Made by a program: the position numbers and the translations under genes
Source of the DNA: Chitinophaga solisilvae
GTDB taxonomy: Bacteria > Bacteroidota > Bacteroidia > Chitinophagales > Chitinophagaceae
Direction: 5' to 3'
DNA length: 64,000 nt
Assembly: GCF_009928525.1 (NCBI RefSeq)
Contig: NZ_JAABOK010000001.1
Location: forward strand, 248,001 to 312,000
Notes under the pieces: model-generated
What the model saw: only the letters and a program-made list of their open reading frames with translations
What the model was told of the DNA's origin: nothing
The model's database searches: none
Part shown: positions 1 to 10,300 of the stretch, piece by piece
How the letters are laid out: every line of letters begins with the position of its first letter
How positions within the stretch are numbered: position 1 is the stretch's first letter

Positions 1-1
1 G

Positions 2-1981
2 CCACAGGTACCTTTCTACCGTTTCGTTTACATGTTACAGCAGGCGAAAGAGATTACCGGTATGCTGATACAGTTTGGCGGCAGCCTCCTGGCAGCACTG
101 GAAAAGAAAGATGCCGAAAGTATGGCGCTGCTGCATAATTCGCAGGAGAAACAAATCCTGAAGATGACCACCTTCAACAAGCAGCAGCAGATCAATGAGC
201 TGCTGGCCAACAAGGCATCGCTGACAGCCAATCAGCAGGCGGCTGCCTACAGGGAACAGTATTATGCTGATCTCATTAAAGTGGGATTGTCTGCCGGAGA
301 ACTGATTAACATCGGCGCCATGACCACCTCCATGTTACTGAATGTGGCAGCATCCATCGTGAAAACCATGTCGTCCATCAGCTATGCCGTTCCGAATGTA
401 GGCTCCCCGTTTGCCATGACCTATGGCGGCCAACAGATAGGCGCTTCTACAGAAGCAGCATCCGCTGTCATAGAAGTAGGCTCGGTTATCTCTTCCTTTG
501 TGGCGCAGATGAGTGCTACCATGGCAGGATACGAGCGCAGGAGCCAGGAATGGGGGCTGCAGGAACAGCTGGCCACCTACGACGGCACACAGATCAAATA
601 CCAGCTGCTGGCCAATGAAATTGCCACGAAGATTGCAGAACAGGACCTGAAGATTCACCTGGAATCTATCCGGCAGAATGAAGAAACAGAAGCCTTCCTG
701 CAGGATAAATTTACCAGCAGGGAATTATATCAGTGGATGATAACACGGTTGTCTACCGTTTACTTCCAGACCTACAACCTGGCGCTGGACATGGCCCGCG
801 CAGCACAACGCGCCTATCAGTATGAGCTGAACAGCAACCTCACCTTCGTGAACTTCGGTTACTGGGACAGCCTGCAGAAAGGGCTGCTGGCAGGAGAGGG
901 CCTGATGCTGGCGCTGGATCAGATGGGTAAATCCTATGTGGACAACAACAGCCGTGCCTTTGAAATTGAAAAGACCATTTCCCTGATGCAGCTGGACCCC
1001 AAAGCCCTGCTCGATTTCATCAGCACGGGAGAATGTATGTTCAACTTCCCGGAGAAAATGTTCGACGATGATTATCCCGGTCAGTATGCCCGTAAGATAA
1101 AAACCATCAGCATCTCTATTCCTGCAGTAGTAGGGCCGTACCAGAATATCAAGGCTACGCTTACGCAGTTATCCAACCAGATCGTCATCTCCGATAACAT
1201 CGGTGCAGTGAACTTCCTGCTGGGAGGCGAGAGCGATATGCCGGATACTTCGGTGCTGCGTTCCAACTGGTGGGTGAACCAGCAGGTGGCGTTATCCAGC
1301 GGTGTAAATGACAGCGGCCTCTTTGAACTGAACTTCAATGATGAACGTTACCTGCCATTTGAAGGTACCGGTGCGGTTTCTTCCTGGCGGCTGTCTATGC
1401 CCAAGGCCGCGAATCATTTCCATTATGCCGGCATCTCCGATGTCATCATACAGCTGAAATACACCGCGCGCAACGGCAGCGGACCATTCCGCGAAGCGGT
1501 GCTGAACCTGCCGGCGATGCAGCGGACCGGCGGCAGCAGCCTTATCAGCCTGGCACAGGCTTACCCCGCGGCCTGGCACACCTTCATGAACGTGCATCCG
1601 GATGATAAAACACAGACCATGTACTTCCATGTCCGGGATATTATCCCGCCGCATATCAGCAATGCCGTGCTGACAGGATTTTATTTCCAGCTGCAGGTAC
1701 CTGCCGGAACCATTACCACCGCCGGCGCTCCGTATATCACGCTGAACCTGACAGACAATGTATCCGTGCCTTTCAACCTGAACGCACAGCATAACACCAT
1801 GTATAATTTCGACTGGAAGATACCTGTAGACAATATGCTGGAACAGGCGCAGTCTATCGCATTCAACCTGGCCGGCACACCGGCAGGTCTTAAAACAACG
1901 GACACGCCTGCGTATCTCAACCCCGCCGTCATCTCCGGCGCTATTCTGATCCTGTTTTATGAAGGCGAGATACGTTGGTAG
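2..1981 (+). CDS. Tc toxin A subunit (TcA/TcdA-like), 3' part only
   Basis: The reading frame is open from the left edge, so the first visible ATG at 32 is internal and the gene is cut by the window. About 659 residues are visible. The N-terminal part is helical and rich in Gln, Glu and Lys, with a LLAALEKKDAE-type motif near residue 30 typical of the long alpha-helical pore/shaft region of TcA proteins. The last roughly 300 residues, including NWWVNQQVALSSG and FNDERYLPFEG, match the C-terminal TcB-binding region of TcA by recognition. TcA forms the pentameric translocation channel that docks the TcB-TcC cocoon. The TcB-TcC gene lies about 2.4 kb downstream on the same strand, which supports the call. 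It ends with TAG at 1979-1981. Target cell and receptor specificity cannot be read here. Confidence 0.88.
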   Translation, partial: PQVPFYRFVYMLQQAKEITGMLIQFGGSLLAALEKKDAESMALLHNSQEKQILKMTTFNKQQQINELLANKASLTANQQAAAYREQYYADLIKVGLSAGELINIGAMTTSMLLNVAASIVKTMSSISYAVPNVGSPFAMTYGGQQIGASTEAASAVIEVGSVISSFVAQMSATMAGYERRSQEWGLQEQLATYDGTQIKYQLLANEIATKIAEQDLKIHLESIRQNEETEAFLQDKFTSRELYQWMITRLSTVYFQTYNLALDMARAAQRAYQYELNSNLTFVNFGYWDSLQKGLLAGEGLMLALDQMGKSYVDNNSRAFEIEKTISLMQLDPKALLDFISTGECMFNFPEKMFDDDYPGQYARKIKTISISIPAVVGPYQNIKATLTQLSNQIVISDNIGAVNFLLGGESDMPDTSVLRSNWWVNQQVALSSGVNDSGLFELNFNDERYLPFEGTGAVSSWRLSMPKAANHFHYAGISDVIIQLKYTARNGSGPFREAVLNLPAMQRTGGSSLISLAQAYPAAWHTFMNVHPDDKTQTMYFHVRDIIPPHISNAVLTGFYFQLQVPAGTITTAGAPYITLNLTDNVSVPFNLNAQHNTMYNFDWKIPVDNMLEQAQSIAFNLAGTPAGLKTTDTPAYLNPAVISGAILILFYEGEIRW

Positions 1982-2023
1982 TTTATAATCCTTTTATTCT
2001 TTAACCGCTAAAAACTTAAAATT

Positions 2024-3721
2024 ATGTCTTGGTACGAGACCTGTAAGACCGAAGTGGCACGCATGAATCCGCCGGGTACGATGTGCGACTACAACCGTTG
2101 TCTGAGAATTCAGCGACAAATTGATAACACCTGTCATGGCAGAAAATGGACGCCGGGACAACCCTACATTCTTGATAACCCCGATGGTTCCGTATGTTAT
2201 TGCTGCTGTTCCTGCTTCCAGGAGAATACGCCCATCGCCGTATCCATGAATGAATTCAGGCTGATTCAGGATTTCAGAAAAGGGGATCCTGTATTCGCTG
2301 CCAACTCCAAACTGGAATGGTCGCCTACCACGGTAGATTTCTGCACAAATGTGGAAGGCACCCAGTCAGAATCATTTATGGTGAATGTGAAATGGGGTTC
2401 CAATCCGGATCAGCAGATCACGGTAACAGAAGATCACCTGTTCCTGATTCCCGGACCCAGTGGTAATGTGCTGGTGCCTGCCGGAGCCTTGAATACAAAT
2501 GATAAGCTGATACAGGCCAACGGCGAGCATGTGAAGGTAACCCGCGTGGTGTCCGGTATGCAGCGCGGTGGTGTATATACCATCTCCACTACAGCCCCTT
2601 TCAATTCCATGGATGGCCACCTGCTGAATTCAAACGGTGTTATATCCGCAGACTTCGCCCTGCAGGCCGGCTATATAGGCGGACAGCTGGACAGCGGCCT
2701 GCTGGTAGCAGATCTGGACCAGCGGCATCACGTAAGCAGTGCAGAATACCAGGAGCTGTATCATACGGAAGAAACCAGGGAATTCCTTGCTGATCCGGAT
2801 GTGTGGCCTGCCGGCTTCACCGTGAACCTTCGCCAGAACCTGTACGTTATACCTCCTGATGCACGCAGCTTTATGACAGACGATCAGGCAAGGGATATCC
2901 TGAGTAACCCTGAAGCGCCCAAACGTCCGTTCTCCAACAATTACGCCGTGGCAATGGCAGAATATCTCTGGACACTGTTCGGCGCCTTCTATGGCGAGAT
3001 CAACTATGTGATGGACTGGAATAACGAAGTGCCCAACGCATATGCCTTCGATTCGTACGGGCAGAAATATATCCTGCTGACAGGCGGATTGCTGCGGCAG
3101 TCTTCCCTCGACAAGGAAGGTCTTTCCCTGGTGGTTTCCCAGGCACTGGCCTATCTGAATGCTGCGGGTAATAACAGACCTGTGCTGTGTGCCGGTGTAG
3201 CGGATTACGACAGCTTCCTGTATCTGGGTAATGTGTACCGTGATAATAATTATATCACCACTTACCGCAACGGATACAATCAGGTGGAAAAATTATGGAG
3301 CTTCATCCGTGAGCCATACAGGGGAGGAACTGATAAATGCTTTAACCCTGGTATAGACTGCAGGCTGGCTACCTACAAGGCTGCTGCCGCACTGGATCCG
3401 CTGCCGCCATGCGCTAACCCTGACTATGTACCGTTCACCGTCACCAGTGCTACCAGCAAAAAAGGAGATGGTACCGTGATCGTTACATTCAATCAGCCTG
3501 TAAATGAATACACCGCATTATCTGTTATTAATTACTCCATCACACCGTTTACCGAAATACTGGGCGTAACGATGAAGAAAGGCAGTAATAAGGTAGTAGT
3601 GCTGCAGGCAGCTATTTTTGAAGATACTGCTTACGTCCTGGGCGTTGGTAATATAATTTCCGCGGCCGGTTATCTGTTGGACCCCAACCCGGCATTTCTG
3701 CCGCTTGTACTCACAAAGTAA
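2024..3721 (+). CDS. Hint-domain protein with degenerate M48-like peptidase region, Tc-locus accessory
   Basis: This is a 565-residue protein starting 42 nt after the TcA stop. The N-terminus is cysteine-rich (C7, C21, C26, C37, then C58, C60-C62 and C64). A Hint (hedgehog/intein-type) autoprocessing domain seems to start at C64 (CFQENTPIAV), has the block-B motif TEDH at 135-138, and ends near DGHLLNSNGVIS around 197-208. Residues about 300-430 look like the core of an M48-type zinc peptidase: PNAYAFDSYGQKYILLTGGL resembles the NAFAxPGG-IxVTxGLL strand. Where HExxH should follow, the sequence reads SQALAY, so the zinc site is absent. The last 90 residues resemble an Ig-like Big_5/SbsA fold. 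No signal peptide is evident. It is probably co-transcribed with the toxin subunits. A role in toxin processing or assembly is inference; the architecture is unusual. Confidence 0.72.
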   Translation: MSWYETCKTEVARMNPPGTMCDYNRCLRIQRQIDNTCHGRKWTPGQPYILDNPDGSVCYCCCSCFQENTPIAVSMNEFRLIQDFRKGDPVFAANSKLEWSPTTVDFCTNVEGTQSESFMVNVKWGSNPDQQITVTEDHLFLIPGPSGNVLVPAGALNTNDKLIQANGEHVKVTRVVSGMQRGGVYTISTTAPFNSMDGHLLNSNGVISADFALQAGYIGGQLDSGLLVADLDQRHHVSSAEYQELYHTEETREFLADPDVWPAGFTVNLRQNLYVIPPDARSFMTDDQARDILSNPEAPKRPFSNNYAVAMAEYLWTLFGAFYGEINYVMDWNNEVPNAYAFDSYGQKYILLTGGLLRQSSLDKEGLSLVVSQALAYLNAAGNNRPVLCAGVADYDSFLYLGNVYRDNNYITTYRNGYNQVEKLWSFIREPYRGGTDKCFNPGIDCRLATYKAAAALDPLPPCANPDYVPFTVTSATSKKGDGTVIVTFNQPVNEYTALSVINYSITPFTEILGVTMKKGSNKVVVLQAAIFEDTAYVLGVGNIISAAGYLLDPNPAFLPLVLTK

Positions 3722-3735
3722 ATGATTGTTCACCG

Positions 3736-3765
3736 CAGGAGCTTTTCTTCGGAGAAAAGCTCCTG
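3736..3765. other. Perfect 13-bp inverted repeat, intergenic hairpin
   Basis: Bases 3736-3748 and 3753-3765 are perfect reverse complements around a 4-nt loop. No T-run follows on either strand, so it is not a typical rho-independent terminator. It lies between the Hint-protein gene and the next gene. It could tune downstream expression or protect an mRNA end within the Tc operon. Confidence 0.7.
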
Positions 3766-3784
3766 CACAAAACATGTAATCCGT

Positions 3785-4309
3785 ATGCAAGCATTACAGG
3801 AAATAATCAATAAAGAAATGAACTGGGATGATATGCGGCTGGAATTCGGCAAGCTGCTGGGAATGACCGGCCCTGTACCTTCTGCCGTACTTAAAAAGGC
3901 TATTGACAGTGAGAAATACGCCAGCTATCTGATATCAGCTTCCAACAATCCCAAATACCTGGAGCTGATGTTTAATATGCCGGCAGATGTACAGGAAGAT
4001 AAAAGCAACCTGCAGGTGCTGGCCAAAGCGGCTTCCTCTCTGCTGAAATGGGGAAAGTCAGGTTTTGGATTTGCACCGGAAGAAGTTTTTGAAAAACGAT
4101 TCAGCGCCTGCGTCTCCTGCGAATACCTGCGCGAAGCGCCGGACAAGGTAGTATATAAGCTGGCGATGAGCAAACAAACGGATGACCGCATCTGCAGCGC
4201 CTGCGGCTGTGTAGCCTCCCGCAAAGCGCGCCTGCGTTCTGAAAGCTGCCCGGTCAGAAATGAAAAAGACCCTTCCCTGAACCGTTGGGGAGAAGCCATC
4301 GCCAAATAA
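3785..4309 (+). CDS. Small cysteine-motif (probable zinc-binding) protein, Tc-locus accessory
   Basis: I start this 174-residue protein at the ATG at 3785. An ATG at 3722 is also in frame and abuts the previous stop, but the extra 21 codons would run through the 3736-3765 hairpin and look unlike protein. The first 110 residues are helical and featureless. The C-terminal third holds a CVSC pair, a CSACGC cluster and a further Cys-Pro, a spacing typical of a zinc-binding treble-clef or ribbon. No signal peptide or membrane segment is seen. Its place between TcA-side genes and the TcB-TcC fusion suggests a role in expression, folding or loading of the toxin. I do not recognise a named family with confidence. 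Confidence 0.68.
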   Translation: MQALQEIINKEMNWDDMRLEFGKLLGMTGPVPSAVLKKAIDSEKYASYLISASNNPKYLELMFNMPADVQEDKSNLQVLAKAASSLLKWGKSGFGFAPEEVFEKRFSACVSCEYLREAPDKVVYKLAMSKQTDDRICSACGCVASRKARLRSESCPVRNEKDPSLNRWGEAIAK

Positions 4310-4346
4310 TTACCGGTCATCAACATTTATCAAAAATCAGCATCAC

Positions 4347-7300
4347 ATGTCATCCAACCCCATCAGCATACCCGGATTAGAATTACCAAAAGGAGGCGGC
4401 GCTATACAAGGATTGAACGATAGTTTCCAGGTGGAACAGTTCTCCGGTACCGCTTCCTTTAATATCCCGCTGCCGCTGCCTGAAGCCAGAGCGCTTACGC
4501 CGCAACTGAACCTTACCTATAATTCCACCGCCGGCAACGGCGTTTTCGGTATGGGCTTCTCCCTGAGCCTTCCGGCAGTAGTACGTAATACCAACCTGGG
4601 TGTGCCGCAATACAGGGGGCATGATGTTTTCTCCCTGGCCGGAGCCGGTAACCTGGTACCTGCGCTGGATGCGGATCTGAAGGTGGTCAGCAGTACCGTG
4701 CAGGAAGGCGGACAAACCTGGCGCGTTACCCGGTACATGCCGGATAATGAACAGCAGTTTCAGCAGATATTCCTGTGGGAAAATGAAGCCACCGGCATCA
4801 GCTGCTGGAAAGTAACAGATCCGGGTAATACAGCACATGTATTCGGACAAAGCGATACCGCTACTGTCAGCGATCCGGATAACCCGCAACGTATCTTCCA
4901 GTGGAACATTGAATCATCCACGGATGTGAAAGGCAACAAAGTGATATATACCTATGTAAAAGATGTGTCTGACGATCCGCTCCGGAGATGGACCAATACC
5001 TATCTCACCGCCGTGAAATACGGTAATTATATGTCCGGGAACGAAGAATTTTTTGCATTTGAAATCAGCCTGCTCTATGAGAAGCTCTCTCCCTTAACTG
5101 CATTCGCCAACCGTGATGCGCTGAAAGTAGCGACTGCGCCCGTTCGCAACGATGCGTTCTCTTCTTTCAAATCAGGTTTCGAAATCAGAACAGCCAGGTT
5201 ATGCTATGGCATACTGGTGTCCCATTTTTTCAAAGGGCAGTACGATGATAAAAAAATCATGACGACTGCACTCACCTTTTCCTATAACGAAGATCCGGCT
5301 GTAGCCTTGTCGCTGATGGAAAAGGTTACCCAGAGCGGATATGAGTGGGTAACCGCCGCCGCCGGTTATAAAATGATGGAAATGCCGCCCCTGGAACTGC
5401 ACTATACCACCTTTATACCTGATACCCCCCGCGGGTTCGGGGAAATGACTGCAGACGGATTTCTGCCCATCCCCGGCAACTTCACCCAGTTCCAGCTGGT
5501 AGACCTTCACCGCGAAGGCCTGCCGGGAATCCTGCTCAGCAATAACAACGCACACCTTTACTGGGAGCCGGAAGGGAATGGCCGCTATGCCTTCCCGCAG
5601 ACGCCGGCAGCTTTTCCCATCGATAATAACCTGGATAACCCCAACTACGCCCTTATTGATATTGACGGCAACGGCGGCCTTGAACTGGTAGTACAGGATG
5701 GCGCCCGCCAGGGATACTACCAGTACAATACCTGGACACAGAACTGGGAACCATTTATCCCTTTCGGCCGGCCGTTGCAGGGCGTAGACGTGGAAGACAG
5801 AACCATCATAGATCTGAATGCCGACGGTAAACAGGATGTACTCATCGCTACACAATCCAACTCCCGCATCTTTTTCTCCGACGGAGAAAAAGGATACCAG
5901 TTCCCCGTGCAGATACCGCACCCACCGGCTTTCCCTTACCAGTACAACAACAGCCGCCAGGAACTCATCACCTTCGCAGGCATCTTCGGCGATGGCATGA
6001 ACCATTGTGTGCGCGTGCGCAACGGCCTGCTGGAATGCTGGCCCAGCCTGGGCGACGGACGGTTCGCACCCGGTATAGCACTGGGAAATGCCCCCCGGTT
6101 TGATGGCGCTTTCGATAAGGAAAGATTGTTTTTCACCGACGTGGACGGCTCCGGCACTGCCGATATTGCCTATGTATACCCGGATCGTGTAGCCATTTAC
6201 GTTAACCTGAACGGCAACAGCTTCGCAGACCCCTTTTTTATTACCCTGCCTGATACTTTCAGCCTGCTGGACAGTATCAACTTCGCTGACATCCTGGGCA
6301 TCGGTATGGACAGCCTCGTATTTACCAAAATGACGCCGGAAGTACAGCATTTCTACTATGACTTCTCCCTCCATCCTGATACCGGCAAAAGTGTAAAACC
6401 TTATCTGCTGCAGGAAATCGTCAACAACCTCGGTGCAGTCAGACAAATAGAATACAACAGCTCTACCTTTTACTATCTGCAGGATAAAAGCAACGGCAGG
6501 CCCTGGGTAACCACCTTGCCTTTCCCGGTGCATGTGGTAAGCCAGGTAGTGAATGAAGATAAAATCGCCGGCTGGGCATCCGTACAGCGCTATGCCTATC
6601 ACGACGGCTTCTTCAACGGCGCAGAAAGAGAATTCGGCGGATTCGGCTTCATTGAAAGCTGGGACGGAGAACCTTACGAACAGTACATGCAGCGCATATC
6701 GCCGGCATATAAAATGGCTGCTGACGTTATAGATAATAATTCCTTCCTCTACGCGCCGGTGAAATATACCAAAACCTGGTACAGCATCGGCGAATATCCG
6801 CACCAGCAGGAGATCCTGAAAAGTTATCAGCAGGAATTTTTCTCCGGAGATCCCGACAGGTATGTGATGCCCCCCAGCGTATTGTCTCCCGAAATAGACC
6901 AGTCCGACGAACGCAGCATGCTGCATGTCTATCAGGTGCTCAACGGAAAAGTGCTGCATGAAGAGATCTACGGACTGGACAACGGCAGCGATGCGCCCTA
7001 TACCGTTTCTGAAAGTAACTTCTACGTCCGGCAGCTGCAGCCCCGCGGCGAAAACCGCTATCCCGTACTGCAGGCGGTGAACCGGGAAATCCTGAATTAC
7101 CAGTACGAACGCGAATCTACTGACCCGCGCGCGGAACATGATTTTGTGCTGATCACAGATGAATATGGCAACACCCTGGAAGATTGTAAAATTTTTTACG
7201 GCAGACGCCCGCATAACGATAATTATCCCGGACAGGATATTATCCGCGCCATCGCCTCCACACATGCCTATAACCTGCCACCTGCCACCGGTTACCTGAT

Positions 7301-10300
7301 CGGTGTCACCTGTGAGCTGAAAACATATTCCATCGACGGCATGCAACCTGCCGGCAATTATTTCACCTTTGCAGAAGCATTGGAACAGGTGAATGCCGCC
7401 CTGGCCAATACTTCCGGCCTGCCGATGGCGAAGCTGACCGACTGGCAGCAGAATTATTTCTGGAATGAAAAACAGGACGGCGTAATGCCGCTGCGGGAAC
7501 TGACGGTACTGTCCCTGCTGCATCATCAGCAGAATGTAGTTTTCCTGCAGGATTACATTGAAAATGTAACCATCAACAACCAAAAGGTAATTACCGCCGC
7601 CGACCTGGCTGAAGGCGGATACCTTCTGCAGGACGGCTATTACTGGAACCCCGGTATGATAGGCTACTACTATACTTCCGCGGATGCTGCCTATTATCTG
7701 CCTTATCAGACCGACAACAACCGGCCGGGTAGTACACTGCCGCTGCAGCTGACCAGAACCTGGTACGACGACTACCAGCTGCTGCAGGTGAAAGTAGAAC
7801 AGTTCCTGGCAGCAGGAGAAGATAATCCGCTGAACCATATTACCACAGCCGTCATCAATTATAATTTTCTGAAAGAAACCCGGATGACAGACATCAACGG
7901 GAATATTGCCGAAGTGATGTTTGACCCGCTTGGTAATGTAATCGTCACCACCACCTACAAATGGGATGCAGTAAATGATTCGCTGCTGGAAGGAGATGAA
8001 CCGCTCCGCACCTACGACATCTCCGTGCTGAATAATGTGACCGCGCAAAAGGTGATCGACAGCCCGGCTACCTATCTGCAGCAATGCAGCAGTTTTTTTT
8101 ACTACGATCTGAAAGCGTGGCAGACAACGCGGCAGCCGGTATGTTCCATCGAACTATCGCGGGAGATATATGTGGCTGACGGCGGTAATGGCCAGATCTT
8201 CCAGGAGATCAAATACAATGACGGATCCGCCAGGGAACTGGAAACAAAAGTACTCACCGCACCCGGACTGGCTTTTGTACGCGATGACCTGGGACGCCTG
8301 CTGAGGAAGGGAGGCGCGCCGGTAAAAAAAATGGCGGATAAACGCTGGACCGTCAACGGTAAAGTGATATACAACAACAAAGGCAACCCCGCCATGGAGT
8401 ATGTACCTTACTTCTCCAATACCTGGATGTATGAAGAACAAACTGACCTGGCAGATGTACTCCCACCGCCTAAATGCCTCAGCTATGACGCTACAGACCG
8501 GGAAATCCGTACGGACGTACCCAAGGCCGTAGCTGACGGCCAGGTGAAGGGCTTTTATACCCTCACCGTATACAAGGCCTGGGAAAAAATCTCCTACGAT
8601 AAGAATGATACGGTGATGACCTCCAGCTATTACGACTGGTTCATGAAAAACTATCCTGTTAATCCTACACAGGAACAGAAAAATGAAAAAGATGCGCTGG
8701 ATAAGGCAGCCCTGTGCGAGAATACACCGTCTACAGAGATTTTTAACAACCAGGGAAATACGATTTTTAAAGTTTCTGCTAACCTCGGACAGGTAACGGA
8801 AGCTGCTGTAAAGAAGCTACTGACATCACTGCCTGCAGCTATCCAGGATGATATCTGGCAATTGTTCAAATCGCTTTACCTCACAGCTGATAATTACCTG
8901 AATGCAGCCTTCCGGCCGTATGATCCGCTATTCCGCATACCTGTACCCGCGCCGCTGGAGCCGTATACAGACAATATCCTGGCAGTACAGGAATACCTGA
9001 CTGCCGGCGGCCTGACCGCCCACTACGAACTGGACATAAAAGGCCGCGTACTTCGCTTTACAGATCCGAGGTTCTACTACAGCAACATGCGGCACGGCAC
9101 GGATTACTTTACAGATAAATCATCGTATGCCCTCAACGGCGAAAAGCCTTTCCTGACAGATTCCTGCGACAGCGGACAACAGCTGTCACTCAGCAATATT
9201 TTCGAAAATCCCTTTAAGGTATGGGATGCACGCGGTTTCATGCAGTATACCGTATACGATGAACTGCAGCGGGTGCTGTCCCTCCATGTGAGCGGTACAG
9301 AAATACCGCCCGATAATCCGCCTGCCGGCTGGAAACCGCTGGTACTGGATAATACCGTGGAGATGTATACCTATGGAGAAGGCGTGACAGATGCAAAGCG
9401 GAGAAACCTTTTCGGACAGCCCTATATCTGTAAAGACCAGGCGGGCAGGGTAACGTATAACGCCTATACGCTGAACAACAAGGCCACGTCACTGGAACGC
9501 GTTCTGTTAAAGAACTATGACTCGGAAGTAAACTGGAGCAATAATCCTGAACTGGAAACTATCCGGTATGTAAGGACTTACACCTATACAGAACAGGATG
9601 CTATACTGACAGAAACAGATCTGCTGGGAGAAGATAAAGTATTTGGTAAAGCCAATACCTACAATGAATCCGGCGCCGTAATGACGGTGAATGAAACTAC
9701 CTATGCCCCTGTGAAAGGAGCGTCAGCGCCGGTGGTACAGCCGGTGATCACCGCCATAGAATACTATCCGAACAAGCAGCCAGTGCGGGTTACATTCGGT
9801 AATGGTATGCGTACTGATTATGCCTACGAGTATACCACACAACGGATGATCAGTATCCGCAGCGCCGGCAATACCTCCCTCACAGGTACGGAATTGCAGC
9901 AGCTGCAGTACACCTACGACCCGATGGGTAACATCACGCGCATCACCGACAACTCCTTCACACCCGTAGCCTGCTATGGTACCGGTACTGATCCGATCAA
10001 AGACTACTGGTATGATCCGTTGTATCAGCTGGTGAAAGGTACAGGACGGCAGCATGTATCCCTGAACAGCAACAGCTACATCGATGGTTTTAAGGAAAGC
10101 GCCTGGTTTAACTTCTGTCCGGCTAACCCTGACGATGCCAACCTGCTGGTGAGCTTTACGGAAAACTATTTGTATGATTTCTCCGGAAACCTGTATTCGC
10201 TGCAGCATATTACCGGTAGTGCCCAGGGACGCAACTGGACGCGCAACAATGCGGTGAACGCAGACAATAACCACCTGAGCGCCTGGAGTTACGACCGGGC

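Noticed and set aside
2213..2640. Full intein that splices the Hint protein
   Set aside because: There is a Hint start and block B, but no endonuclease domain and no clear C-terminal His-Asn with a following nucleophile, so splicing is not supported.
3722..3784. Upstream start for the small cysteine-motif protein
   Set aside because: The extra 21 codons cover a perfect hairpin and do not look like protein; the ATG at 3785 is a better start.
5199..8084. Long minus-strand ORF of 961 codons inside the TcB-TcC gene
   Set aside because: It is an antisense shadow of a long, GC-biased Rhs gene with clear domains on the plus strand; its own translation has no recognisable motifs.
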